Of a stretch of 64,000 bases of DNA, positions 15,947-23,929 are shown one piece after another. The translations under genes and the position numbers were made by a program. Positions within the stretch are counted from its first letter, which is position 1. The number at the start of each line of letters is the position of its first letter. The notes under the pieces were generated by a model. The model searched no databases. It saw only the letters and a list, made by a program, of their open reading frames with translations, and was not told where the DNA came from. The DNA is from Gemmatimonadota bacterium (GTDB lineage: Bacteria > Gemmatimonadota > Gemmatimonadetes > Gemmatimonadales > GWC2-71-9), in assembly GCA_040388535.1 (NCBI GenBank), contig JAZKBR010000002.1:701284-765283 (forward strand), given 5' to 3'.

Positions 15947-17122
15947 GTGATGCGTGCGGTTGCCCCGGACCAGCCACCGACCCCACCTTCCAGCGTGACG
16001 ATGCCCACCTTGCCCGAGCCCGCGTCCGAACGACTTCGATCGGCGCTGCGATGGGCCGCGTTTGGCCTCGTTGCCCTCGGCCTCGGTCTGCTGGCGAAGG
16101 CGCCCGAGTTGCCGTTCGGCAACCACGGCCTCTCCCTGCCACGCGTCCCGGCGGCGCCACCGGACCTCCCGGCGTTGCTCTACTTCCTCGGGGTGGGCTC
16201 GACCGTCTGGTATGCCGCAGCGCTCGCCGTGCCCCTGCTGCTCTGGTTCGCGCGACGCCTCGACACCGATCGGCAACTTCGCGCGGCAGCGATCAGCGTC
16301 GCCGTGATGCTCCTGCTCGTCGTCAGCACGGCAATCATGCAATACGAGGTGATCTATGGTGGCACCGGGATGGGGCCGGGGCTGCGCGAATATTTCCCCG
16401 TCGCGCTGCGGCAGACGCTGCTCCCGTGGATTGCGGTAGCCGGTATCGTAGCTGGACTCGAAGGTCGCCGACGCAGCCAGCGATTCACGGTGGAGCGGGA
16501 ACGGCTGCGCGCACTGGTTGCCGAGCAGCGATTGATCGCACTCACGGGACAGTTGCAGCCGCACTTTCTTTTCAACACGCTGCAGGGAATTTCGACGCTG
16601 ATTCATCGTGACCCTGTCGCGGCAGACGAGATGCTCTTGAAGTTGAGTGATCTTCTGCGTGATCTGCTGCGACATCGCGACCAGGTCCTGGTATCGCTCG
16701 GCGATGAGCTGCGCTACGCGCGCACCTACCTCGAGATTTCGCAGCTCCGCTTCGGCGATCGGCTGCAGGTGGTGATCGAGGCCCCGCACGAGCTCGCCGG
16801 GGCACGCGTTCCCCTCTTCCTGCTGCAACCACTGGTCGAGAATGCGCTCACTCACGGGATTGGTGGGCAGATTCGTGGCGGTCGCGTCACACTCACCGTG
16901 CGCCGCAATGGGGAGCGGCTGCGGCTCGAAGTGGCCGACGACGGTGTCGGATTGCCGGCGGACCGTGCCCTTGTCGAGGGGATCGGTTTGCGCAACACGC
17001 GGGCCCGGCTCGAGGCGGCTTTCGGGAGCGACCAGCGGCTTGTCGTCGGCGCGCACGCTGGTGGCGGCACCAGTGTCGCCATCGACATTCCCTACCTGCC
17101 GTTGCTGGTGGGACGGGAGTGA
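15947..17122 (+). CDS. LytS-type sensor histidine kinase
   Basis: The 391-residue product has four to five membrane helices in the first 165 residues (for example LPALLYFLGVGSTVWYAAAL, AAISVAVMLLLVVSTAIM). The His_kinase domain (PF06580) follows, with the phosphoacceptor in LTGQLQPHFLFNTLQG. An ATPase domain with ENALTHGIGG (N box) and VADDGVGLPADRA plus GIGLRNTRARL (G boxes) completes it. The start is GTG 15947 or ATG 15950, both after GGGGGTG. The stop overlaps the response regulator start by four bases (GTGA), so the two form a coupled two-component system. The signal sensed is unknown; the helices are short of any large extracellular domain. Confidence 0.92.
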   Translation: MMRAVAPDQPPTPPSSVTMPTLPEPASERLRSALRWAAFGLVALGLGLLAKAPELPFGNHGLSLPRVPAAPPDLPALLYFLGVGSTVWYAAALAVPLLLWFARRLDTDRQLRAAAISVAVMLLLVVSTAIMQYEVIYGGTGMGPGLREYFPVALRQTLLPWIAVAGIVAGLEGRRRSQRFTVERERLRALVAEQRLIALTGQLQPHFLFNTLQGISTLIHRDPVAADEMLLKLSDLLRDLLRHRDQVLVSLGDELRYARTYLEISQLRFGDRLQVVIEAPHELAGARVPLFLLQPLVENALTHGIGGQIRGGRVTLTVRRNGERLRLEVADDGVGLPADRALVEGIGLRNTRARLEAAFGSDQRLVVGAHAGGGTSVAIDIPYLPLLVGRE

Positions 17123-17883
17123 GCGTCCTCCGCGTGGTGGTCGTGGACGACGAGCCGCTCGCGCGGGAACGGGTGAGTGCATTGGTCCGGGCGCACGAGG
17201 ATTTCGAACTGGTGGGCGAAGCCGCCAACGGGCTGGAGGCGCTCGATCTGATCGCCGCGCAGACTCCTGATCTCCTCTTCATTGATGTCGAGATGCCCGA
17301 ACTGAGCGGATTTGGTGTCGTCGCATCGCTCGACGCGACCGAACTCCCCGGCGTGGTCTTCATCACGGCGTATGAGCAATACGCGGTGCAGGCGTTCGAG
17401 GTCGGTGCGATCGACTATCTCCAGAAGCCGGTCACGCCCGCTCGCTTCGCAGCTGCGGCCGATCGCGCCCGCGAGCGCATCGGACAGCGCTCTGCCGCGG
17501 AGCGACTCGTGCTGCTGGCCAATGCCGCTCGTGCCGAACGCGAGCGTGGCACGCGGACCCGATTCGTGGTGCGTCAGGGAAACGTCCATCAGTTCGTACC
17601 CGTTGCCGCAGTCGAGTGGCTCGATGTGGCACACAACTACGTCCGGCTGCACGTGGGAACCCAGGTGTATTTCTGGCGCGGCACGATGAAGGAAGCGGAG
17701 ACGGATCTCGACTCGAAACGATTCGTGCGAGTTCACCGTTCCATCATCGTGGCCGTCGATCAGGTGGGCTCTGTGCGCGCGCTCGAGAGTGGTGGCTACG
17801 CGATCGAGTTGCGGGGCGGGGCGAAGGTGCGGGCGAGTCGGCAGTACGCGGCGAGGGTGCGGGGGATGATGGATGACAGATGA
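17119..17883 (+). CDS. LytTR-family response regulator
   Basis: The 254-residue product starts at GTG 17119, overlapping the kinase stop. The receiver domain (about 4-125) has acidic pocket residues D10 and D11, phosphoacceptor D56 in LLFIDVEMPE, the Thr switch in FITAYEQYA and the conserved Lys in YLQKPV. A LytTR DNA-binding domain (about 150-250) follows: FVVRQGNVHQFVPVAAVEWL and HNYVRLHV. It should bind direct repeats at its target promoters. The final residues (GMMDDR) and the stop codon are encoded by a heptamer tandem repeat, so copy-number change there would alter the C-terminus. Confidence 0.93.
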   Translation: MSVLRVVVVDDEPLARERVSALVRAHEDFELVGEAANGLEALDLIAAQTPDLLFIDVEMPELSGFGVVASLDATELPGVVFITAYEQYAVQAFEVGAIDYLQKPVTPARFAAAADRARERIGQRSAAERLVLLANAARAERERGTRTRFVVRQGNVHQFVPVAAVEWLDVAHNYVRLHVGTQVYFWRGTMKEAETDLDSKRFVRVHRSIIVAVDQVGSVRALESGGYAIELRGGAKVRASRQYAARVRGMMDDR

Positions 17884-17905
17884 CAGATGATGGATAATGG
17901 ATATA
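17864..17905. repeat. Heptamer tandem repeat, units GGATGAT / AGATGAC
   Basis: Six in-phase heptamers (GGATGAT, GGATGAC, AGATGAC, AGATGAT, GGATAAT, GGATATA) start inside the response regulator gene and run past its stop at 17881-17883 towards the next gene. Confidence 0.85.
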
Positions 17906-17924
17906 CGAATCAGTGGGAGGGTGG

Positions 17925-18383
17925 GTGGAGCCATTCGCACCGCGGGAAATTCGCTGGCTCGGTCGCGGCGAGATGCTCGGCTTCGCGATCAAGATGTATT
18001 CGATCAATGTGCGGCGGGAGCCGATCGAGAAGGAGCGCTTCACCGCGGCGTTTCCGTTGCTCCTCGGCGCGTTGCCAGCTCCGGCGATGGCACCGGGGCG
18101 GCCCGGGGTTGCGATCACGATCTTTCATCAGGGCCAGGGCGTCGACTACGTGATTCTCGCCTGGTGGGATCGCGAGAACGAATTGCCGCTGCGGGTCTTC
18201 GTGTCCGAACACGGAGGCCATGACTGGCGACCGGCGCAGGGCAGCGAATCGGTCTGCGTCTGGGATCTCGAGGTCCTCTGGCGCGAGCGCGAACTCTATG
18301 TCGCACAGGTCATGACTGGGGCCGGCGCCACAGGCGAATACGCTGACTCGCCGATCGCCGCGGCGATCCGCGACCTCCCCTGA
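17925..18383 (+). CDS. Hypothetical protein, about 152 residues
   Basis: No family recognised. The start is taken at GTG 17925 behind GGGAGGGTGG; GTG 17913 would add MGGW. The sequence starts MEPFAPREIRWLGRGEMLGF and has alternating strands (AFPLLLGAL, GVAITIFHQGQGVDYVILAWWD, LPLRVFVSE, VCVWDLEVLWRERELYV), compatible with a small alpha/beta soluble protein. There is no signal peptide or membrane helix. The stop overlaps the next ATG (TGATG), so it is co-transcribed with the LysE exporter gene. Confidence 0.65.
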   Translation: MEPFAPREIRWLGRGEMLGFAIKMYSINVRREPIEKERFTAAFPLLLGALPAPAMAPGRPGVAITIFHQGQGVDYVILAWWDRENELPLRVFVSEHGGHDWRPAQGSESVCVWDLEVLWRERELYVAQVMTGAGATGEYADSPIAAAIRDLP

Positions 18384-18997
18384 TGCTGCTCGATGCCCGC
18401 ACCCTCGGCTTCGCGTCGGTCGCGACCATGTTCGTGATTACGCCAGGCGTCGGAACCGCGGTGATCACGAGAACTGTGGTCGAGCGCGGCAAGGAGGGAG
18501 GGTTGCGGGTGATCGCCGGGCTGCTGACCGGGTCGATGCTCTATGCCGTCAGTACGGCGCTCGGACTGGCCGCCCTGCTGCTCACCTTTCCGCGAGTGCT
18601 CCGCGCGGTGCAGCTGCTGGGCGCCGGTTATGTCGGGTGGCTTGGGCTCACGACGCTGCGCTCGGCGTGGCGGATCGATGGCGGCAGCGGCGCCATTCCG
18701 CCGCCAGCCACGAGCGTCTATCGCACCGGACTCACGACTTCGCTGCTGAATCCCATGCTGGCCGTCTTCTATCTCACCGTGATCCCGCAATTCGTGGCGC
18801 CCGGCGACAATCTCCTGCGGCGGACCTTGCTCCTCGCTGCGGTCCATCTCACCATTGCGGCCACCTGGATGCTGGTGCTCGTGGGGGGAATCGCCCACAT
18901 CACCGAATCGCTCGCGAGCGCCGTTGTCCGTCAACGCATCGCGCTTGTCACCGGAGCCGTGCTGGTACTGCTTGCCATCCGGCTCGTCGTGCGCTGA
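18383..18997 (+). CDS. LysE/RhtB-family amino acid exporter
   Basis: The 204-residue product is the usual length for the family, with about six membrane helices. The N-terminal motif ITPGVGTAVITRTVVERGKEGGLRVIAGLLTG is the LysE/RhtB signature (normally TPGP; here TPGV). YRTGLTTSLLNPMLAVFYLTVIPQFV is the second conserved block. It exports amino acids or similar small compounds from the cytoplasm. It is coupled by a one-base overlap to the hypothetical gene upstream and is convergent with a GNAT gene that begins only after its stop. Confidence 0.9.
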   Translation: MLLDARTLGFASVATMFVITPGVGTAVITRTVVERGKEGGLRVIAGLLTGSMLYAVSTALGLAALLLTFPRVLRAVQLLGAGYVGWLGLTTLRSAWRIDGGSGAIPPPATSVYRTGLTTSLLNPMLAVFYLTVIPQFVAPGDNLLRRTLLLAAVHLTIAATWMLVLVGGIAHITESLASAVVRQRIALVTGAVLVLLAIRLVVR

Positions 18998-19426
18998 TCA
19001 GCCCAGAGGCAGGACGAAGTGGAAATCGTCGATGATCATCCCCTGCCGGAAATAGAAGCGATGCGCCCGCGCACGGTGCAGTCCCGAGTCGAGATGCAGC
19101 TGGAGGCAGCCTTCGGCCGTGGCCAGATCGCGCAACCATCCGAAAAGCTGCTCGCCGTGACCGTGTGAGCGAACTCGCTCATCGGTGATGAGGTCGTCGA
19201 CGTACATCGCGCGCCCCACCCAGAGGTAGTCGAGCAGGCGATAGCCACCGAGCGCCCGGATCTCGCCAGCCTCCTCGAGCGCGACGAGCCGGTAGCCCTG
19301 GGTCATCTGCTTGCGGACCTGATCGCGAAACATCGCGAGGTCGAGTCGCGGGCGCAGTTGAACGATCACCGGGAAGGCACGGCTGAATTCGTCCTCCGAT
19401 TCCACATGAAAAATTCGTGATGTCAT
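18998..19426 (-). CDS. GNAT-family N-acetyltransferase
   Basis: The 142-residue product is a compact GNAT domain: LRPRLDLAMFRDQVRKQM, YRLVALEEAGEIRALGGYRL, MYVDDLITDERVRSHGHGEQL (acetyl-CoA loop variant RSHGHG) and LQLHLDSGLHRARAHRFYFR near the C-terminus. The ATG overlaps the stop of the TonB-dependent receptor gene (ATGA), so it is the second gene of that operon. The substrate is unknown. Acetylation linked to a nutrient receptor is unusual, and the pairing could simply reflect compaction. Confidence 0.85.
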   Translation of the reverse strand: MTSRIFHVESEDEFSRAFPVIVQLRPRLDLAMFRDQVRKQMTQGYRLVALEEAGEIRALGGYRLLDYLWVGRAMYVDDLITDERVRSHGHGEQLFGWLRDLATAEGCLQLHLDSGLHRARAHRFYFRQGMIIDDFHFVLPLG

Positions 19427-21216
19427 CGCCAGATCGCTCCGAGATAGAGTGCTCGCCCAGCCACAAACCGGCCCGAGGCGTCGAGCCACTCGGCGTTGCC
19501 GAGGTTGGTCACGTCCAGTGTGAATCCGATCCGACCGGGTCGATACTCGACCCGCGTGTTGGCGGTGAGATAGCCGGTTTCTGTCGCACGACGGGCACCG
19601 ACCAGCTCGACGGACGCCCGGATTGCGCCGCGCGGTGCGTAGCTCAGCTGAGCCGTCGCGCGCCGGGTGATCGGCCGGAGGGCGTACTTGCCCACGAGTC
19701 CGTCGCCCTGTGAATCCTGGAAGTGCAGCAGACTGCCACTCACCGAGGCCTGAAGCGTTGCGGCGAGCGGATAGGAGATGCTCGCTTCCACGCCACGGTA
19801 GTGTGCTTCGCCGACGTTGGTAGCGACCCAGGGCGACCCGTTCGGGGCGCTCGCTCCCTTGACCCAATCGATCAGGTTGTCGGCCTTGCGCACGAAGCCC
19901 GTGAGGTCGAACCCTGCGGCCCTTTCGCTCGCGAGCCGGATGCCGAGGTCGCCGCTCCAGAACTCCTCAGGAAGGAGGTCGGCATTCCCGACGCTGGTCG
20001 GGTCACTGTAGTAGCGCTCGGTCCAGGAGGGCGCCCGGAAGCCGCGACCAGCACTGCCGTGGAGCGCGAGTCGCCGGGTGAGTGGCAGTGCCACGGCGAG
20101 CGACGGCGACACGAAGCCACCGTAGGTTGACGTGCGATCGCCTCGGACTCCGAAGGAGACGAGCGATGCCGGCGTCGGAGTGATGGCAACCTCGGCGAAG
20201 AGGGCGCCACGCGACTCTGAGCGATCGCCAAGGCGGTTGCTGGTGAGCGTCGCGCGGCTGGCCTCGGCCCCGAGCGCCACCAGCGCCCCCACCACGGTCG
20301 TTCGTGCGACCACTTCGCCGGTACTCTGCCAGTTGGTGTGCTCGTTCTGGTAGAGCGCCGGATTCTCCTTCACGAGGGTGAAGCGGTCGGAATGCCGCCG
20401 GGTGCTGGCCGTGGTGGCGAACGACCACCCGCCAGCGAGCGTGCGCCAGCGGGCATCAGCGGTGAATGTTCCGGTGCGCTCGCTCGAGTTGTAGGGCGCG
20501 TAGAAGGTGTTCGCGCCGAAATCGCGAATGCCGAGGGCAACGTTTGCCTCGAGCCGGTTGGCGCTGGCGCCCGTGGTGGCGGAGAGGCGTGCCTGTCCGA
20601 TGCGATAGTCGGTGCCAGGGCGATAGCCACTGCTCTGTTCGTACTCGGCTGCACTGGCGAGCGCCACTCGGCCCGCGTGGCTTCCGCCCGCGAGACCGGC
20701 GCCGTAGGTCCCGAAGGCTCCGCCGCGCGCGTGCCCCGAGAGTGACGGCGCGCCGCGCCTGGTCACGATGTTGATCACGCCACCGATGGCGTCCGAGCCA
20801 TAGAGCGCAGAACCCGCGCCGTGAAGGATCTCGATGCGCTCGATGCTCGCGAGCGGGACGCCGAGATCGAGGGCATAGTGGGATGACTGGGCATCGCTCA
20901 TCCGGATCCCGTCGACGAGAATCAGCGTCTGCTCGGCCGTGCTGCCGCGCAGCGAGATGTCGGCCTGGGCGGCAGAGCGGCCATAGACATCGACACCAAG
21001 TTGAACACCGAGCAGATCGGCCACATTTCTCGCTGAAGAACGTGCAATATCATCGCGGCTGATGATGGTGACTGCGCGGGCGGCATCGCCGGCGTGTGCC
21101 CGCGACGCCACGGCGATGAGGGTGTCGAGCGTGCGAGGGAGCTCCTGAGCGGCGAGGGCCGTTACGGGGAGCAGGAGCATGGCAAACGTTGCGAAACGAC
21201 GGGAGATGAAGGGCAT
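19423..21216 (-). CDS. TonB-dependent outer-membrane receptor, BtuB-like
   Basis: The 597-residue product starts at ATG 21216, giving the signal peptide MPFISRRFATFAMLLLPVTA. A plug domain follows (RAVTIISRDDIARSSARNVA, DISLRGSTAEQTLILVDGIR, IERIEILHGAGSALYGSDAI, GGVINIVTRRG), then the barrel with TonB-box-type repeats, ending in an aromatic residue (LGAIWR). At about 600 residues it is the size of BtuB and small siderophore receptors. No cobalamin riboswitch is visible upstream; instead a TetR operator lies in the divergent gap, so the substrate may not be B12. Confidence 0.9.
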   Translation of the reverse strand: MPFISRRFATFAMLLLPVTALAAQELPRTLDTLIAVASRAHAGDAARAVTIISRDDIARSSARNVADLLGVQLGVDVYGRSAAQADISLRGSTAEQTLILVDGIRMSDAQSSHYALDLGVPLASIERIEILHGAGSALYGSDAIGGVINIVTRRGAPSLSGHARGGAFGTYGAGLAGGSHAGRVALASAAEYEQSSGYRPGTDYRIGQARLSATTGASANRLEANVALGIRDFGANTFYAPYNSSERTGTFTADARWRTLAGGWSFATTASTRRHSDRFTLVKENPALYQNEHTNWQSTGEVVARTTVVGALVALGAEASRATLTSNRLGDRSESRGALFAEVAITPTPASLVSFGVRGDRTSTYGGFVSPSLAVALPLTRRLALHGSAGRGFRAPSWTERYYSDPTSVGNADLLPEEFWSGDLGIRLASERAAGFDLTGFVRKADNLIDWVKGASAPNGSPWVATNVGEAHYRGVEASISYPLAATLQASVSGSLLHFQDSQGDGLVGKYALRPITRRATAQLSYAPRGAIRASVELVGARRATETGYLTANTRVEYRPGRIGFTLDVTNLGNAEWLDASGRFVAGRALYLGAIWR

Positions 21217-21303
21217 CCGCCAAGCATAGCGGCGCCCGAGCAGGGAAGGGAAGTCACAGCGTGGTTGTCGGTCGAGAGATTCGGGCTGGGGGAGCGGGCC
21301 GCG

Positions 21304-21332
21304 TTGACTTGATGAAGAGGAACGGTCATATT
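21304..21332 (+). promoter_or_regulatory. Sigma70-like promoter of the TetR gene
   Basis: TTGACT (21304-21309) and CATATT (21327-21332) are separated by exactly 17 bases. The TetR palindrome overlaps the -10 element, as expected for autorepression. Confidence 0.65.
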
Positions 21333-21350
21333 GTACCGATCGGTACAATA
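21329..21350. promoter_or_regulatory. 22-base perfect palindrome, TetR operator
   Basis: The half-site is TATTGTACCGA and its reverse complement follows with no spacer. It lies 14 bases before the TetR start and between the divergent receptor and TetR genes, so it can control both. TTGTACCGATCGGTACAA-like cores are common for TetR-family repressors. Confidence 0.85.
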
Positions 21351-21363
21351 ACAGGAGTTGCTC

Positions 21364-21933
21364 GTGCCGCCGGCTCTGCTTTCGCGCGACGAAGTCATCG
21401 ACCGCCTGATGCGTGCACTGCGGCGCCTGGGATACCCCGGGGCATCGATCACCGAGCTCTCCAAGGCGACGGGGCTCGGGAAGTCGAGTCTTTACCACTA
21501 CTTCCCGAACGGCAAAGACGAGATGACACGCGCGGTACTCGAGCGGCTCCGCGTGGAGTTGCGTGGGGCCTTGTTCGAGCCGCTGCGTCAGTCCGGCTCT
21601 CCGAAGCGCCGGCTGACTGACATGGTCGAGACGCTCGACGCATTCTACCGCGGTGGTCGCGAGGCGTGCCTGCTCGGCAACCTCGTGGTGGGAGAGACCA
21701 GGGAGCAATTCCACGTCGAACTGCGGGCGATCTTCGAGGAGTGGATCGAGGCCGTCGCCGCTCCGCTGCGTGATGCGGGGCTCTCACGATCGACCGCACG
21801 GATGCGGGCCGAGGACGCAGTCGTCCGGATCGAGGGAGGCCTCGTGCTGGCGGGCGCCCTGGCGGATACCGCGGTCTTCGGACGGATGTTGCGCCAGTTG
21901 CCGGGCGAACTGCTCGCGCCGGTGAAGCGGTAA
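21364..21933 (+). CDS. TetR-family transcriptional regulator
   Basis: The 189-residue product starts at GTG 21364, seven bases after AGGAG; TTG 21358 is less likely. The N-terminal HTH is clear: DEVIDRLMRALRRLGYPGASITELSKATGLGKSSLYHYFPNGKDEM. The C-terminal ligand domain is of the LmrA/YxaF type (GGREACLLGNLVVGETREQF, VVRIEGGLVLAGALAD). It probably represses itself and the divergent TonB receptor through the palindrome at 21329-21350. The MOSC gene starts five bases after its stop and is likely co-transcribed. Confidence 0.92.
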   Translation: MPPALLSRDEVIDRLMRALRRLGYPGASITELSKATGLGKSSLYHYFPNGKDEMTRAVLERLRVELRGALFEPLRQSGSPKRRLTDMVETLDAFYRGGREACLLGNLVVGETREQFHVELRAIFEEWIEAVAAPLRDAGLSRSTARMRAEDAVVRIEGGLVLAGALADTAVFGRMLRQLPGELLAPVKR

Positions 21934-21938
21934 CCGCG

Positions 21939-22586
21939 GTGATCTCGCCACTACGAGTCGCGGGCTTGTGGCGGTACCCAGTGAAGTCGTTGGCGGGTGA
22001 GCCGCTGGACGTCGCAACGCTGACGTCCACCGGCATTCCTGGCGATCGGGTTGTCCACGTCCGGGGGCCGGAAGGAGTCCGCACGTCGCGGCGGCAGTAT
22101 CGGATGCTCGGCCTCCGGGGGACCCTTGGCGAAGATGGGCTGCCGAAGGTCAATGGTCTGCCCTGGGATAGCGCGGAGGCGCTGGCACTCGTCCGTGAAG
22201 CCGCAGGTGACGACGCGAGCCTGATGGCATACGAGGGGGTCGAGCGCTTTGATGTCCTGCCGCTGCTGGTCGCCACCGACGGCGCAGTGCAGGAGTTTGG
22301 CCGCGACATTCGACGGCTCCGCCCGAACATCCTGATCGGTGGTGTGATCGGCATGGCCGAGCGCGGCTGGGAAGAAGCCGAACTGCTTATCGGTGACGCC
22401 GTGATCAGGCTCGATTCGCTGCGAGCGCGTTGCCCGATGACGACCGTCGACCCCGATACGCTGGTTCGTGATCCGATGGTGCTCAAGGACATCGGGCATC
22501 GCTTCGGCGGGCGCCTGGCTCTGAACGCCGAGGTATTGAAGGAAGGGGTCGTGCGCGTGGGTGATCCGGTGGAACTCGTGATCTAG
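21939..22586 (+). CDS. MOSC-domain protein
   Basis: The 215-residue product carries an N-terminal MOSC_N beta-barrel piece (LWRYPVKSLAGEPLDVATLT, GIPGDRVVHVRGPEG) and a C-terminal MOSC domain. The conserved cysteine lies in SLRARCPMTTVDPDT, which in molybdenum-cofactor sulfurase-type and mARC-like proteins binds the cofactor. RPNILI and FGGRLALNAEVLKEGVVRVGD are also typical. It probably acts in detoxifying reduction or sulfur transfer with Moco, in line with control by the TetR gene just upstream. It is shorter than full mARC enzymes. Confidence 0.88.
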   Translation: MISPLRVAGLWRYPVKSLAGEPLDVATLTSTGIPGDRVVHVRGPEGVRTSRRQYRMLGLRGTLGEDGLPKVNGLPWDSAEALALVREAAGDDASLMAYEGVERFDVLPLLVATDGAVQEFGRDIRRLRPNILIGGVIGMAERGWEEAELLIGDAVIRLDSLRARCPMTTVDPDTLVRDPMVLKDIGHRFGGRLALNAEVLKEGVVRVGDPVELVI

Positions 22587-22598
22587 AGGTCGGGCGCG

Positions 22599-23483
22599 CT
22601 ACTTCGGCGCGCGACCCGCCAGGATGGTGATGTTGTCGGTGCCACCGCGATCCATGGCGAGATCCAGCAGCGTACGGCAGAGTTGCTCCGAGGATGTCAT
22701 CGCACCCAGGTGCGTGGCGAGCTCGTCGTCGGAGACGTGCTTGGTGAGTCCGTCGCTGCAGATCAGCAGCACCGAATCGCGATCGCGGATATCGAAGCGC
22801 GAGACTTCCGGCGTGGCGGCTTCGCCACCGATGGCGCTCACCAGCACATTACTGAACGGTGTCTGCGCGGCCTTGTCGGCAGGGAGGACGCCCTGGTCGA
22901 CCAAGGCTTGCGCCATCGTCTGGTCGCGCGTCACCTGACGTAGCCGGCCGTTGAGGAATCGATAGCAGCGGCTGTCGCCCACCTGCACGACATACACCCA
23001 GGGCCAGATCACGATGCAGAGCGTGAGTGTGGTGGCCATGCCGTCGTGTTCGGTGACCGTGGCCGCTTCGGCGCGAACGGCAGCGTGGGCACTGATCGCG
23101 GCGGTGCGCAGCGCCTCCTCGAACTCACCTTCATTGGCCGACCCCGCGGCGTGGTAGCAGCGCAGCGTCGACGAGACGTACCGGGTGATCGTCTCGACCG
23201 CGAGTTGCGACGCATCGGCGCCTGCGGCACGGCCGCCGACACCATCGGCGACGAGCATGATGGTCGCGAGGCGATCGCCGCGCAGGGGAAGCGACTCAGG
23301 GTTCGGCAGGGACGTGTTGTGCACCAGCACCTGCGGATGCACGGTGCAGAGCAGAAAGTGATCCTGATTGGTCTTGCGAACCTTGCCGACGTGCGTCAGC
23401 CCGAAGAGGTCGAGCTCGTCATCGCGCGGGCGCTGGCCGGGCGCGACGGGGACCGAGGCGGTGTGCATGTCGATCACAGCCAT
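22599..23483 (-). CDS. PP2C-family protein phosphatase
   Basis: The 294-residue product has all metal-binding blocks of the PPM family: GKVRKTNQDHFLL, MLVADGVGGRAAGADAS, YVVQVGDSRCYRFLNG, LLICSDGLTKHVSDDEL and GGTDNITILAG. It starts at ATG 23483, seven bases after AGGAG. It is soluble, with a short N-terminal extension (MAVIDMHTASVPVAPGQRPR). It removes phosphate from Ser/Thr and lies at the downstream end of the seven-kinase block on the same strand, so it is the natural antagonist of those kinases. Confidence 0.93.
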   Translation of the reverse strand: MAVIDMHTASVPVAPGQRPRDDELDLFGLTHVGKVRKTNQDHFLLCTVHPQVLVHNTSLPNPESLPLRGDRLATIMLVADGVGGRAAGADASQLAVETITRYVSSTLRCYHAAGSANEGEFEEALRTAAISAHAAVRAEAATVTEHDGMATTLTLCIVIWPWVYVVQVGDSRCYRFLNGRLRQVTRDQTMAQALVDQGVLPADKAAQTPFSNVLVSAIGGEAATPEVSRFDIRDRDSVLLICSDGLTKHVSDDELATHLGAMTSSEQLCRTLLDLAMDRGGTDNITILAGRAPK

Positions 23484-23492
23484 GGCAGGCTC

Positions 23493-23861
23493 CTACTTGT
23501 TTGGCTTGGTGCGCTTGGCCCAGAATGGGGCCGACCCCTTGCCATCAAAGTCTACTGCGCCGGCCAACGAATCGCCGAATACCCGTGCCGTGACCGACAA
23601 CGGGAAGGGCGATTCATTGTACATGATGGTATAGCCGAAGCGGAGGGTATCACCCCGTACCGCGCCGGTCAGGGTGACTTCGCCATTGGGACGGTAGACC
23701 GTGCCGGAAACGGTGTCGCCCCTCACGCGGAGTAGCAGCTTGAAGGAGGAGGAGCCGCCGGGCGTGTTCATCCCGGCGTCCCAGGTGCCGGCCACCGACT
23801 GGGCCTTGGCCGACGCGGCCGCACCGCAGAGCAACATCAAGCCAAACAGAATCCTGCGCAT
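23493..23861 (-). CDS. Small secreted beta-barrel-like protein
   Basis: The 122-residue product starts at ATG 23861 behind GGAGTGAG. A signal peptide (MRRILFGLMLLCGAAASAKA) precedes a beta-rich domain, SVAGTWDAGMNTPGGSSSFK, LLLRVRGDTVSGTVYRPNG and GAVRGDTLRFGYTIMYN. The GTW opening and repeated strand pairs recall small lipocalin-like or DUF-type domains that bind ligands. It sits between the last kinase and the PP2C gene, nine bases before the latter, so it is likely part of the same transcript. Confidence 0.75.
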   Translation of the reverse strand: MRRILFGLMLLCGAAASAKAQSVAGTWDAGMNTPGGSSSFKLLLRVRGDTVSGTVYRPNGEVTLTGAVRGDTLRFGYTIMYNESPFPLSVTARVFGDSLAGAVDFDGKGSAPFWAKRTKPNK

Positions 23862-23929
23862 GCTCACTCCGAAAAAGATGTACGCCCTTGCCGGGAACAG
23901 TCGTGAGGCAAATCTACATCCGGACACGG

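Noticed and set aside
21217..21328. Cobalamin riboswitch before the BtuB-like gene
   Set aside because: No B12-box or conserved switch elements seen in the 147-base gap; a TetR operator is present instead.
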